Source of the DNA: an uncultured Phascolarctobacterium sp.
GTDB taxonomy: Bacteria; Bacillota; Negativicutes; Acidaminococcales; Acidaminococcaceae
NCBI GenBank assembly: GCA_905200645.1
Contig: CAJKLD010000026.1
Span: 1-34,925, forward strand
Length of the DNA: 34,925 nucleotides
Direction of reading: 5' to 3'
The notes under the pieces are model-generated. The model ran no database searches and had not been told where the DNA came from. It saw nothing but the letters and a program-made list of their open reading frames with translations. A program made the position numbers and the translations under genes. Below, in pieces: positions 22,983-31,046 of this stretch (positions are counted from its first letter, which is position 1; every line of letters begins with the position of its first letter).

Positions 22983-23432
22983 TTAACCTTCAATAGCAAT
23001 GTACTTTTTAGCTTCCACAGCTTTATGCTCAACTTTAGGAATAGTAACCTTTAAAATACCATCCTCAAATTTAGCTTTAATGTCCTCTTGCTGAACGTCT
23101 TCGCCAACATAGAAGGTTCTTGCGCATTGACCGGCATAACGTTCGCGGCGAATGTAAACATTTTCATCTGTCTTTTCGTCTTTTTCCAAGTCTTTAGCAG
23201 CGCTGATTGTCAAATAACCATTTTCCAGTTTAGCGCTGACATTTTCTTTTTTGAAGCCAGGCAATTCAATATCCATTTCGTAAGCGTTATCACATTCCTT
23301 AATATCAGTTTTCATGATATTTTTAGCATGTTTGCCATACAACGGATTGCGGCGGCCAAAAAATTCTTTTTCAAACGGAAAATCCATCAAATCATCAAAT
23401 AAGCTTTCACCAAATACACTAGGCATCATCAT
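22983..23432 (-). CDS. hsp20: Small heat-shock protein, Hsp20/alpha-crystallin family
   Basis: The 149-aa protein has an alpha-crystallin domain at about residues 40-140 (DIELPGFKKENVSAKLENGYL, then the late GILKVTIPK). N-terminal MMPSVFGESLFDDLMDFPF is the typical hydrophobic substrate-binding arm. The I-x-I/V tail is replaced by KKYIAIEG. It acts as an ATP-independent holdase for unfolding proteins. It is monocistronic, under a SigA promoter overlapped by a CIRCE operator, hence HrcA-repressed. Confidence 0.94.
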   Translation of the reverse strand: MMMPSVFGESLFDDLMDFPFEKEFFGRRNPLYGKHAKNIMKTDIKECDNAYEMDIELPGFKKENVSAKLENGYLTISAAKDLEKDEKTDENVYIRRERYAGQCARTFYVGEDVQQEDIKAKFEDGILKVTIPKVEHKAVEAKKYIAIEG

Positions 23433-23560
23433 AAGTCATTCCTCCAATTATTTTGCTTGTAGTCTGCATTTTCATGTTGATGCTGCAAGTATCAATTTGA
23501 TTTTTAACTCAGAATTGAGTTGCTTACTTGTTTCAGTAGCTCTTTTCTTTTGTTGATTAT

Positions 23561-23603
23561 GTTATACCACTTTTTGTTAGCACTGTCAACAGGTGAGTGC
23601 TAA
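23561..23603 (-). promoter_or_regulatory. hsp20 promoter overlapped by CIRCE (HrcA) operator
   Basis: Minus strand TTGACA (23589-23584), 17-nt spacer, TATAAC (23566-23561). The CIRCE inverted repeat spans 23577-23603: TTAGCACTG-N9-GAGTGCTAA, one mismatch from the TTAGCACTC-N9-GAGTGCTAA consensus. HrcA bound here would cover the -35 and part of the spacer. An untranslated region of about 120 nt follows. Confidence 0.92.
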
Positions 23604-23694
23604 TTTATGATCGATTTCACAAAATCAACAAATTTTTAATCTACAAACGCAAAAACGGCTTGCGCAGCAATAACAAACATTACCTAAAGCTCCC

Positions 23695-23723
23695 TTTACA
23701 CATATTCTGCCGTATATTATAAT
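23695..23723 (+). promoter_or_regulatory. Promoter of the nicotinamidase gene
   Basis: TTTACA (23695-23700), 17-nt spacer, TATAAT (23718-23723), about 37 nt before the ATG at 23760. AGAAAGAAGG precedes the start. Confidence 0.75.
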
Positions 23724-23759
23724 GAAGAAAAACTAATTCAACAGAAAGAAGGTCTGTAC

Positions 23760-24398
23760 ATGAACCTGCCTGATAAAAAATTTATTGCCTCTTTTGATAT
23801 TGACGCGCAGAATACTTTTACGCCTGTATGCCCCCAAGAGCTGCCCGTAGCCGAGGGCGACCAAATCGCTGCCGAACTTAACGCGCAAGCCAAATATGCC
23901 AGCCTACGTCTTGGCTCCCGCGACGCCCATACAATGAACGCTTTGTGGCTCAGTGACGAGAAGCACGCGCCTTTAACGCCTATCGAAGGCTATCCTGATT
24001 TAGATATTCGCTGGCCTGCCCACGCGATTATCGGCACTAAAGGCTTTGATTTTATTGACGGTCTTGACCCTGCGGCTTACGATTTTCAAATTTTTAAAGG
24101 CATTGAACCGGACAAGCATCCTTACGGCGCCTGCTACCACGATTTAAAAAATACTCTGTCTACCGGCGCTATCGAATATTTGCGCTGTCACGGTATTACT
24201 ACCGTAATTTGCGGCGGTTTAGCAACCGATTACTGCGTAAAAAATACCGTGCTGCAATTAAAAGCCGCCGGTTTTGACGTAATTTTAAACAAAGCGGCCT
24301 GCCGCGGCATTGCGCCTGAAACCATTGCCGCAGCCATGGAAGAAATGACTGCCGCCGGTGTAAAATTTATCAACTGTGCCGCCGAGCTGGCAAAATAA
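23760..24398 (+). CDS. pncA: Nicotinamidase / isochorismatase-family hydrolase
   Basis: The 212-aa cysteine hydrolase has a complete catalytic triad: Asp15 in FDIDAQNTF, Lys in FKGIEPDKH and Cys in ATDYCVKNT. A metal-binding D-x-H pattern (SRDAHTMNALW) near residue 53 is the mark of nicotinamidases rather than isochorismatases. It would convert nicotinamide to nicotinate for NAD salvage. It is a single-gene unit with promoter and terminator. Confidence 0.85.
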   Translation: MNLPDKKFIASFDIDAQNTFTPVCPQELPVAEGDQIAAELNAQAKYASLRLGSRDAHTMNALWLSDEKHAPLTPIEGYPDLDIRWPAHAIIGTKGFDFIDGLDPAAYDFQIFKGIEPDKHPYGACYHDLKNTLSTGAIEYLRCHGITTVICGGLATDYCVKNTVLQLKAAGFDVILNKAACRGIAPETIAAAMEEMTAAGVKFINCAAELAK

Positions 24399-24411
24399 TT
24401 TTAGAACGTAA

Positions 24412-24463
24412 CAACAGCTTTCCGTACCTTAATTTTCAAGATACGGAAAGCTGTTGTTTTTTT
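24412..24463 (+). terminator. Intrinsic terminator after pncA
   Basis: CAACAGCTTTCCGTA pairs perfectly with TACGGAAAGCTGTTG (15 bp), followed by seven T. The T run touches the stop codon of the convergent SDR gene, so the hairpin probably also serves that gene from the other side. Confidence 0.92.
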
Positions 24464-25241
24464 AGCCTGCGGTTAAGCCGCCGTCCACCGTAACAATGCT
24501 GCCCGTCATGAAGCCGTTCGCCGGAGAAGCCAAGCCGCAAATCACATGAGCAATTTCCTCCGCCCGTCCAATGCGTCCGATTGGATAAGCGGCAGCCATA
24601 TCCTCCAAAGTGTAACCGCCGTCCGCTTCTACCAACTGGCGCGCTAACAGCGGCGTATCTACATCTGCCGGACAGACACAGTTTACGCGAATATGCGGCG
24701 CTAAATCTAAAGCCAGCGCTCTCGTTAACGAAACTATTGCGCCTTTGGACGCACAGTAAACAGGACAGCCATAATTGCCGCTTACGCCGGCATCAGAAGC
24801 AATATTGATAATACTGCCGCTCTGATACATTTTAGGCAAACAAACCTGCGTCAGCAGCATAGTGCCTTTAACGTTAGTATCCATAATTGCAGCATAATCT
24901 TCCTCAGTCATATTTTCTAAGCGCTGCTCAGCGTAAACGCCGGCGCTGTTTACCAAAATATCCAAGTGCCAATCTGCTTTTGCTTCTAATTTCCCCACAG
25001 CTGCCAAAGCTTCCTCACAAGAGGCTTTTTTTATTATATTGCAGGCAATAAAATAAGCTTCTTGACCTGTTTGCTCGCGCAAAGTTTCCAGCGCAGCTGC
25101 GCCTCTAGCTTTATCGCGTCCCAAAAGATATACTTTGGCGCCGTCGTCAAGCAGTTTTTTAGCCGTAGCCAAACCAATGCCTGACGTGCCACCGCTGATA
25201 ACAACAGTTAAATCCTGACATCCATAATTAAGCTTGCTCAC
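24462..25241 (-). CDS. Short-chain dehydrogenase/reductase (SDR)
   Basis: This 259-aa classical SDR has the cofactor loop GGTSGIGLA near residue 18, NSAGVYA near residue 97, and the catalytic YCASKGA with an upstream Ser in INIASDAG. The C-terminal GSIVTVDGGLTAG is typical of FabG-like members. The substrate is unknown. It uses a GTG start with GGAGG 9 nt upstream and overlaps the histidine kinase end by 14 nt, so it is translated in the same operon as the two-component system, an uncommon pairing. Confidence 0.9.
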   Translation of the reverse strand: MSKLNYGCQDLTVVISGGTSGIGLATAKKLLDDGAKVYLLGRDKARGAAALETLREQTGQEAYFIACNIIKKASCEEALAAVGKLEAKADWHLDILVNSAGVYAEQRLENMTEEDYAAIMDTNVKGTMLLTQVCLPKMYQSGSIINIASDAGVSGNYGCPVYCASKGAIVSLTRALALDLAPHIRVNCVCPADVDTPLLARQLVEADGGYTLEDMAAAYPIGRIGRAEEIAHVICGLASPANGFMTGSIVTVDGGLTAG

Positions 25242-26766
25242 TGTCCTGTTCCTCCAATTCTATTTGCTCAGGCAGTCGTACAGTTATGGTTGTTCCCCGT
25301 CCCTGCTCGCTTTCTAAGAACAATTCCATATCATGGCGCACGGCAATTTGCTTAGCAATAGCTAAGCCTAAACCGCTGCCGCTTTTATTCTGTTCACTGC
25401 GCGCTTTATAAAATCTCTCAAAAGCATAAGGTACATCCTCGGCCTTCATGCCACAGCCATGGTCAATAATCTGCAAATCGTTTTTCACTAAGCGTACTAA
25501 TATACTGCTATTTTTCTGCGAAAATTTAATGCTATTGTGCAGAAAAATCATCAGCATTTGCCGCAGACGGCCATAATCGCCGTTCAGCAGATAAATTTCT
25601 TGGTCCAGCTCTGCCGTAATTTCTATTTGCTTTTCCATACCCAAACGGCGGGAACCGCGCACAGCGTCCTGCACTACGTCGCATAAATTAAGCGGCGCTT
25701 TTTCTATGGGAAAATCTGTATTCTGCAAACGCGATAAATCAAGCAAATCATTGATTAAGCGCTGTAAAAAAAGACTTTCTTTATACATCTGCTCGTGAAA
25801 TTCTTCCACTTCGGACGGCTCTGTAATCACACCGTCACGCAAGGCTTCTAGGCTGCCGCGAATTACAGTCACCGGTGTGCGCAGCTCATGGGATATATTA
25901 GCAATAAATTCTCTACGCAGCTTTTCCAACTTTTGACTTTCTTTATCTGCCAGCTTTAAACGCCCGGCCAACACATCTAAAGTACGCGCTAATTCGCCGA
26001 CCTCGTCCTTTTGCTCAATATTATTGCGCGCATTGTAATCACGCTCCGCCAAACGCTCGGCATTATTACGCATAATATTTAGCGGCTTGGTAAAACGCCA
26101 GCTCAAAACAATACTCAAAATAATACCCAATACCAACGCCGTAACTAAGCTTATCAACAAAATCCGCAGACCATCCCAAGTAGCGTCGCGCAAGCCCTGC
26201 ACCGGAGAGTGCAGGATAACAACAGCCTTGACCTGTCCCTGTTTATCATAAACAGGCTCGCCTATTGTCAGCATAAAGCCGTCCAGCCAGTCATTATATT
26301 GCTCTACTTGAAAACGCTCGCCTGCAAAACCTTTTTCCACATGATTACGAATATGTTCAGGCAGCTTGGCATAAGCGTCTTGAGGATCAGTAGGTTGGGG
26401 CGGCAAAGGGCGATGCTCTGCATGACGATGCTTTTTGCGCTGCTCCATACGTCTGCGCATAGCTTCTTTATTAACATTTAAATTACGCTCGCTGTCCACT
26501 ACCCAAACCATTTCCTGATTTATATCATCAATAAAGTTCATGAAATTGCTTTTCGCTATGCCCTCGCCGTGATTCTGCTCCAAAAGCGGCAGATTATTGC
26601 CAATAGCAGCAGCAATCCGTTTAGCCTGGCGCATCATAGAGCTTTTTTTCAGCTCCATAGTATGCTCCTTAAAAAATTGATAGAATACGCCGCCGATAAT
26701 TAAACCAAAAACCACCAGCACGGCAGTAAAATACAGCATCAGCTTTAAGGCGATTTTGTTTTTCAT
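25228..26766 (-). CDS. Sensor histidine kinase
   Basis: The protein is about 512 aa: transmembrane helix 1 (residues 8-28), an extracytoplasmic sensor region (about 30-200), helix 2 (about 202-223), HAMP (about 224-276), HisKA with phosphoacceptor His293 in NISHELRTP, and a HATPase_c domain (SGSGLGLAIAKQ near residue 470). The sensor contains a basic, His-rich stretch (RKKHRHAEHRP near residue 110). I start at 26766, where GAGGTG lies just upstream. It begins 8 nt after the response regulator stop. Confidence 0.93.
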   Translation of the reverse strand: MKNKIALKLMLYFTAVLVVFGLIIGGVFYQFFKEHTMELKKSSMMRQAKRIAAAIGNNLPLLEQNHGEGIAKSNFMNFIDDINQEMVWVVDSERNLNVNKEAMRRRMEQRKKHRHAEHRPLPPQPTDPQDAYAKLPEHIRNHVEKGFAGERFQVEQYNDWLDGFMLTIGEPVYDKQGQVKAVVILHSPVQGLRDATWDGLRILLISLVTALVLGIILSIVLSWRFTKPLNIMRNNAERLAERDYNARNNIEQKDEVGELARTLDVLAGRLKLADKESQKLEKLRREFIANISHELRTPVTVIRGSLEALRDGVITEPSEVEEFHEQMYKESLFLQRLINDLLDLSRLQNTDFPIEKAPLNLCDVVQDAVRGSRRLGMEKQIEITAELDQEIYLLNGDYGRLRQMLMIFLHNSIKFSQKNSSILVRLVKNDLQIIDHGCGMKAEDVPYAFERFYKARSEQNKSGSGLGLAIAKQIAVRHDMELFLESEQGRGTTITVRLPEQIELEEQDSEQA

Positions 26767-26774
26767 AATACACC

Positions 26775-27467
26775 TCAAGCCTTGCCTTCAAAACGATAAC
26801 CTACGCCCCAAATAGTTTTGATATCCCACAAAGGATGCTCGTATTTGTCCAATTTTGCCCGCAGTCGTTTAATGTGAGAATCCACAGTACGACTGTCGCC
26901 AAAATAATCGTAACCCCAAATGCTGTCCAAAAGATTATCGCGGCTGAAAACTTTAGTAGTATTTTTTGCCAACGTCCACAAAAGCTCAATCTCCTTTTTA
27001 GTCAAAGGCACTTCCGCACCATCAATTTGTACTGCGTATTTATCTAAATTGATAAATAAATTAGCGTAGCTCAAAGAATTTTTCGCAGCAGGCTCCTGCA
27101 CCTGAATTCGCCGCAGCACTGCCCGCACTCTCGCCATGACCTCGCTGGCGGAAAAGGGCTTGATAACATAATCGTCGGCGCCAATATCAAGTCCCATAAT
27201 TTTGTCGTAATCTTCACCGCGAGCAGTTATCATAATAACAGGCACCATGGACTCTTTACGCAGGCGGCGGCAAACCTCAAAGCCATCTACCTTAGGCATC
27301 ATCACATCCAAAAGCACCATAACAATTTCTTCCTCATATTGCGCGTATTTATCCAAGGCTTCTGCGCCGTCAAGCGCAATTACCGGCTCCAAGCCCTCCT
27401 TTTTCGCATAGCCGGAAAGAATGGTCGTAATCTGCTTATTATCATCAGCGATTAAAATTTTCTTCAT
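26775..27467 (-). CDS. OmpR/PhoB-family response regulator
   Basis: The protein is about 230 aa. The receiver domain has the acidic pair in ILIADDN (residues 4-10), phospho-acceptor Asp54 in VLLDVMMPK, a switch Thr in MITARGE and Lys in YVIKPFS. The C-terminal winged helix (about residues 130-228) contains SRTVDSHIKRLRAKL. The ATG at 27467 has GAGGTG 8 nt upstream; the frame opens 12 codons earlier without a site. It heads the RR-HK-SDR operon and is divergent from the Spy-like gene, its likely target. Confidence 0.94.
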   Translation of the reverse strand: MKKILIADDNKQITTILSGYAKKEGLEPVIALDGAEALDKYAQYEEEIVMVLLDVMMPKVDGFEVCRRLRKESMVPVIMITARGEDYDKIMGLDIGADDYVIKPFSASEVMARVRAVLRRIQVQEPAAKNSLSYANLFINLDKYAVQIDGAEVPLTKKEIELLWTLAKNTTKVFSRDNLLDSIWGYDYFGDSRTVDSHIKRLRAKLDKYEHPLWDIKTIWGVGYRFEGKA

Positions 27468-27513
27468 TATATTTTCACCTCTTTCATCGTAGCTGAAAGT
27501 CATTTTTAGTTAT

Positions 27514-27558
27514 ATTATAGCATATCAGCAATTTATGTTAAAATTATGACGAGCGTCA
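27514..27558 (-). promoter_or_regulatory. Promoter of the two-component operon with adjacent palindrome
   Basis: Minus strand TGC-TATAAT extended -10 (27519-27514), with TTTAAC at 17-nt spacing. The perfect palindrome TGACGAGCGTCA (27547-27558) lies just upstream, between the two divergent genes, and is a candidate operator. OmpR-type regulators normally bind direct repeats, so the palindrome may belong to another factor. Confidence 0.5.
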
Positions 27559-27712
27559 CAAAAAATTTTTCTAAAAAAGATGGCAAAAAACATAAAAAAG
27601 TCATAAATCACCTGTACAATAAAGACAAAGCAAGGGAGCGAGCTCTCTTGACAAGCAAAACAGCTTGATTAAAAAATTTTTATAGCAAAATATACATAAG
27701 GAGTGATTGACA

Positions 27713-28330
27713 ATGTTGAACATGAAAAAAGTTTTAATAACCGGTACCGTTTTAACAGCTCTCTGCGCCAGCGCATTCGCCGCTACTAACGACCAAGCGG
27801 AGAAGCCCACCATGCGCGAACGCGTAAACTGCATTTTGGCGGAAAACTGCGATAACGCTCCGCAGTACCATGGCCGTCATCATAAACGTCCGCCTATGAG
27901 CCCCGAGCAGCGCGCAGAAATGGAAAAGCGTCGCGCCGAATGGGAGAAAATGACTCCCGAGCAACGTCAGGAGGCCAGAGAAAAATGGCAAAAGGAACGT
28001 CAGGAGCGTTACGAAAAGCGCGCTGAAGAAGCTATGAGTAAGCTAACCCCGGAACAAAAAGCGGAAGTAGAAGCTTTCATCAAAGAAGATCTTGCACAAC
28101 GTCAGGCTCGCCGCGAAAAGCTGGCCAACATGATTCCGGAGCAACGCCAGGCTATCCGTACCAATCTACCGCTGCACCATGACGAAAACGGCAGACATTT
28201 TAGAGGTCATAGAGGCTACGGCCAATTCCGCGGACAAGGCCCTATGTATAATCACCGTCCGGATTGTCCAGTAGCTCCGGCTAATGTGCCTGGTCCTTGC
28301 CCAGATTGCCCGGCAGCTCCGATTAAATAA
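27713..28330 (+). CDS. Exported Spy/CpxP-like protein with PEQR repeats
   Basis: The protein is about 205 aa with a signal peptide (cleavage near AFA-AT, residue 24) and a highly charged helical body. Four LTxxQ-like repeats occur: MSPEQRAEM, MTPEQRQEA, LTPEQKAEV and MIPEQRQAI. These recall the LTxxQ motifs of Spy/CpxP, periplasmic chaperones controlled by envelope-stress two-component systems. The tail is rich in His, Gly and Pro and contains Cys pairs (PDCPVAP, PCPDCP), which E. coli Spy lacks. AAGGAG is 9 nt before the ATG. The family match is by motif pattern, not full-length identity. Confidence 0.75.
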   Translation: MLNMKKVLITGTVLTALCASAFAATNDQAEKPTMRERVNCILAENCDNAPQYHGRHHKRPPMSPEQRAEMEKRRAEWEKMTPEQRQEAREKWQKERQERYEKRAEEAMSKLTPEQKAEVEAFIKEDLAQRQARREKLANMIPEQRQAIRTNLPLHHDENGRHFRGHRGYGQFRGQGPMYNHRPDCPVAPANVPGPCPDCPAAPIK

Positions 28331-28392
28331 AATTTTTCCAAATAAAAAATATACAGCAACATAAAAACTTCCTTTCCCCTCTTTCCTATAAC

Positions 28393-28463
28393 AAAAACCA
28401 TGCTGAGTAAATAGATGTGTCCAAGATTCTCGGTACATATCAAAATGTTCAGCATGGTTTTTT
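28393..28463. terminator. Bidirectional terminator between the Spy-like gene and the pilin operon
   Basis: AAAAACCATGCTGA (28393-28406) pairs with TCAGCATGGTTTTT (28449-28462), 14 bp with a loop of about 42 nt. T runs occur on both strands, so it can end both convergent transcripts. Confidence 0.82.
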
Positions 28464-28482
28464 GTTATGCAATGATAATGCT

Positions 28483-29406
28483 TTAATTACTAAAGGCGCT
28501 GGAAGTAAATGCCGCTAACACATCTGCATCCGCGCTGAAAGTAGATTTACCCTTCAAAACAATATTATTAGCTATAATAAGTCCTCGAATTTTACAGCCG
28601 GAGCCAATAGTAACGGTGCCATACGCATGCAGCAGGGCTTTATCTAAGCGCACATTGTCCTCCAATGTTATATTTCCCTGTGTGCTATATATTGCCAAGC
28701 GGTCAGAAAAATGACAATTGGCGCCAATTATAATACTTGCTTTGTTGCCAAAAACTGACTGTCCGCGAATAACACCGTTCTTTTTAAAAGTAAATATATT
28801 AGAAGAATTTAAGTAAGTGAAGCGTCTGGTTAAACCCTCATCAACAACCTCGTCTGGAGTAATACTGCTGGTAGCTTTGCCTTGGAAAAAAGAAAGTGCC
28901 GGAAGCTTTACTTCTTCTGTGCTTGCTTGTATATATAAATCTTCCTGTTCCAAATATTCCAAGCCCGTGGCTTTTTTGCTGGCTAAAACATATTTCCCTG
29001 CCATTTTTTTCTGCGCCTCGGCAAAGGTCATTTTCAGTCTGCATAGTCTTTGTACCGCAGCAGCATTCCCGGACTTATCCGCATAATTAGCAGCAATGCT
29101 TTTGACTTCTAAAAAATTTATCAGCCCGTCACTGCTGTATTCACTTTTGCAAATTACTTCTACTGCTTCTTTACCCGGCTGTATCACCCCTTGAAAACAC
29201 AGCCATTGACCGCTTGGCAGCTCAGCATCGGCTAGACCCACAAAAAACGAATTATTTAAGTGACGCAGCTGCTTGCCCAGTACCCGCATCTGTGCTTCTT
29301 TAAACTGCTGCCTACTGCTTATAAGTGCTAAATGAGCAAGCAGTGCCAAAACAAGACAGCTTACTAACAGCATGATACTGACGCTGCCTTTTTCACCCTT
29401 ACTCAT
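28483..29406 (-). CDS. PilX/GspK-like minor pilin with C-terminal beta-helix repeat domain
   Basis: The 307-aa protein opens with KGEKGSVSIMLLVSCLVLALL, a prepilin-like Gly followed by a hydrophobic helix without Glu at +5, as in PilX/GspK-type minor pilins. The last third (about residues 210-300) is repetitive: GNKASIIIGANCHFSDR, TQGNITLEDNVRLDKA, YGTVTIGSGCKIRGL. This resembles left-handed beta-helix or bactofilin repeats. It is last in the pseudopilin operon and overlaps the preceding gene by 8 nt. Function inferred from neighbours. Confidence 0.65.
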   Translation of the reverse strand: MSKGEKGSVSIMLLVSCLVLALLAHLALISSRQQFKEAQMRVLGKQLRHLNNSFFVGLADAELPSGQWLCFQGVIQPGKEAVEVICKSEYSSDGLINFLEVKSIAANYADKSGNAAAVQRLCRLKMTFAEAQKKMAGKYVLASKKATGLEYLEQEDLYIQASTEEVKLPALSFFQGKATSSITPDEVVDEGLTRRFTYLNSSNIFTFKKNGVIRGQSVFGNKASIIIGANCHFSDRLAIYSTQGNITLEDNVRLDKALLHAYGTVTIGSGCKIRGLIIANNIVLKGKSTFSADADVLAAFTSSAFSN

Positions 29407-29935
29407 TTTGTATTTCTCCGTTATAGCAGGTTAACAACTGCTCAAACCAGCGCTGTCCATATTTTCCTTGCAGATAAAAGCTGACATACAACTGCCGGGA
29501 ACTAATTCTGCGTGCCTGCCACTGCCGTACTGTATATGAAGGTACAAACACAGGATTAGTACCGGAGCCAGAACTTGAAACAGTGCGCAGATACATACCC
29601 TGCTTATTGGTATAAATCAAAGCGCTTTTATTGCCTAAAATGGTAGTATATGCTATTTCCTGTTTGTCATTAAGATTTACAGCAACAGCGTTATAAGATA
29701 AATTTTTTTCTAAAATACTTTGCATATAGCAGCCTGCCTGCTGTAACTGTATTTGTTCCCGCAAATACTGCCAACCGTCAATTATATTGCCTAAACCGGT
29801 AGCAACCATAGCCGCCAGCGTCGCAGCCAGAGCTAAGCTGCACACAAGCTCCGTCAGCAAAAACCCCTGTTGCTTGTGCCTTAACTTAATGAGATAGTTG
29901 CAGCAGCGTGCAAACCAATTTTTTGTTTGCCGCAT
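29399..29935 (-). CDS. Prepilin-like pseudopilin (GspJ/PilW-type)
   Basis: The protein is about 178 aa. A basic leader (KLRHKQQG) is followed by FLLTELVCSLALAATLAAM: cleavage after Gly, Phe +1, Glu +5, then a hydrophobic helix, all classical type IV prepilin marks. I start at the ATG at 29935 because GAGGAGGT lies 8 nt upstream; an upstream TTG sits within that site. The C-terminal part is a beta-rich pilin head. GspJ/PilW-like assignment comes from size and place in the operon. Confidence 0.75.
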   Translation of the reverse strand: MRQTKNWFARCCNYLIKLRHKQQGFLLTELVCSLALAATLAAMVATGLGNIIDGWQYLREQIQLQQAGCYMQSILEKNLSYNAVAVNLNDKQEIAYTTILGNKSALIYTNKQGMYLRTVSSSGSGTNPVFVPSYTVRQWQARRISSRQLYVSFYLQGKYGQRWFEQLLTCYNGEIQNE

Positions 29936-30197
29936 ACACCGCCACCTCCTCAACTTGCAATTTCTCTGACGGCAAACTCTGCCGCTGCACCCGCCATTTA
30001 GCCTCCACTTCTAAGCCTGCCGCCGCTATTTGCGCCGCCTGCCAGCCTTCCTCCAGCTGCAAGGACCGCTGCTGTAAATAGCAGCACCTAGTCACAGATT
30101 TTACAGCGCTTAACAATAATATAGTGCTTAAACTGAAGCATAGCAGCTCACAAAGCAAAAGAAATCCCAGAGAGTTTTTATTGAGCTTCATCAACAA
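29886..30197 (-). CDS. Small prepilin-like membrane protein (GspI/PilV-type candidate)
   Basis: The 103-aa protein has the N-terminus KLNKNSLG followed by FLLLCELLCFSLSTILLLS, like a prepilin but with Glu at +6 instead of +5 after the expected Gly. The rest is a short soluble region. It overlaps both neighbours (20 and 50 nt), so it is clearly part of the same coupled operon. The displaced Glu may mean a different cleavage site or an uncleaved protein. Confidence 0.65.
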   Translation of the reverse strand: MLMKLNKNSLGFLLLCELLCFSLSTILLLSAVKSVTRCCYLQQRSLQLEEGWQAAQIAAAGLEVEAKWRVQRQSLPSEKLQVEEVAVYAANKKLVCTLLQLSH

Positions 30198-30669
30198 GCA
30201 CCCTTCCTGTAATTGGCTGCACTTCTACTCTACAACTATATTTAGCCAAATTTTTATGACATAAAACATATACGCCGTTAGTCGATGGCGCCCCGTTAAT
30301 ACTAAACCCAACGGAAGCAATACCGCTTTGTATGTACACATCGCCGCAGTTATAATCAGCAAAAGCTTTGTGCTCCGCAAGCTGTGTCCGTTCATAAAGT
30401 CCGTAAGCGCTTTTATTACTACTGGTAACACGCAGCGTTCTTGTTACGGAATCACTTTGAAACAAAGCCTGCTGCTGCAATTTACGCAAATCGCCTGCTA
30501 AAAGCTGGGCAGCTAGACGAACCTGCTCTTTATAATACTGCCGCCACACAGTTCTGCTTTGGATAAAGACAAAAGTCCCTGCCAAAACAAGTACTGTCAT
30601 AACAGCTAAAAGCTCTAATAAAATCGTTCCTTGCTGACTAATTTTGTTCTGTTGCTGCATCTGCCGCAC
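30178..30669 (-). CDS. Prepilin-like pseudopilin (GspH/PilE-type)
   Basis: The 163-aa protein has the leader QQNKISQQG and then TILLELLAVMTVLVLAGTF, with Gly at -1 and Glu at +5, followed by a hydrophobic helix and a beta-rich head. Size suits GspH. It starts with GTG inside the end of the major pilin gene (32-nt overlap); an ATG three codons later is an alternative start. Neither has a strong ribosome site, which fits translational coupling. Confidence 0.7.
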   Translation of the reverse strand: MRQMQQQNKISQQGTILLELLAVMTVLVLAGTFVFIQSRTVWRQYYKEQVRLAAQLLAGDLRKLQQQALFQSDSVTRTLRVTSSNKSAYGLYERTQLAEHKAFADYNCGDVYIQSGIASVGFSINGAPSTNGVYVLCHKNLAKYSCRVEVQPITGRVLVDEAQ

Positions 30670-31030
30670 TGGCAGGAGATTTTATCGTAGCTCCACTAGC
30701 ATTTTTGCCACTTAAAGTATATCCAACACCATCAGCAGCAGATTCATAGCTAAGGTCATCACCAGCGGCGTCCTTAAACTCCAGCTTTCCTCCTAAATAG
30801 GTACTATCCAAAACAGTTAAAGATGTAGGTAATTTACCTGTGTCCATACGATAAAGCTGAATAGCTTGATCAATAGCGGCTAAATCATTGCTTAGCTTAG
30901 CATTTTTCACTCGATTGTTGGCACCGGACAGAGACGGCATGAGCATAGTTGCCAAAATGCCGATTAAAGCCGCAGCAGCTACCACTTCAATCAGGGTAAA
31001 GCCTTTTTGACTGCGAAATTTTTTTACCAT
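30638..31030 (-). CDS. Major pseudopilin/type IV pilin (GspG/PilA-like)
   Basis: The 130-aa protein has KKFRSQKG followed by FTLIEVVAAAALIGILATM, the complete type III signal with Gly -1, Phe +1, Glu +5. The domain after the helix (AKLSNDLAAIDQAIQLYRMD then GKLPTSL) matches the GspG/ComGC-like pattern in which a helix of residues A-I-x-L-Y precedes the head. It is probably the main structural subunit of the fibre. It follows the GspF gene by 16 nt with GGAGG before its ATG. Confidence 0.85.
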   Translation of the reverse strand: MVKKFRSQKGFTLIEVVAAAALIGILATMLMPSLSGANNRVKNAKLSNDLAAIDQAIQLYRMDTGKLPTSLTVLDSTYLGGKLEFKDAAGDDLSYESAADGVGYTLSGKNASGATIKSPASAADAATEQN

Positions 31031-31046
31031 AATAAGCCTCCTTCAA

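Noticed and set aside
27840..28140. PEQR segments of the Spy-like gene as a DNA repeat array
   Set aside because: The repeats are at protein level (four degenerate motifs at irregular spacing), not tandem DNA repeats or a CRISPR array.
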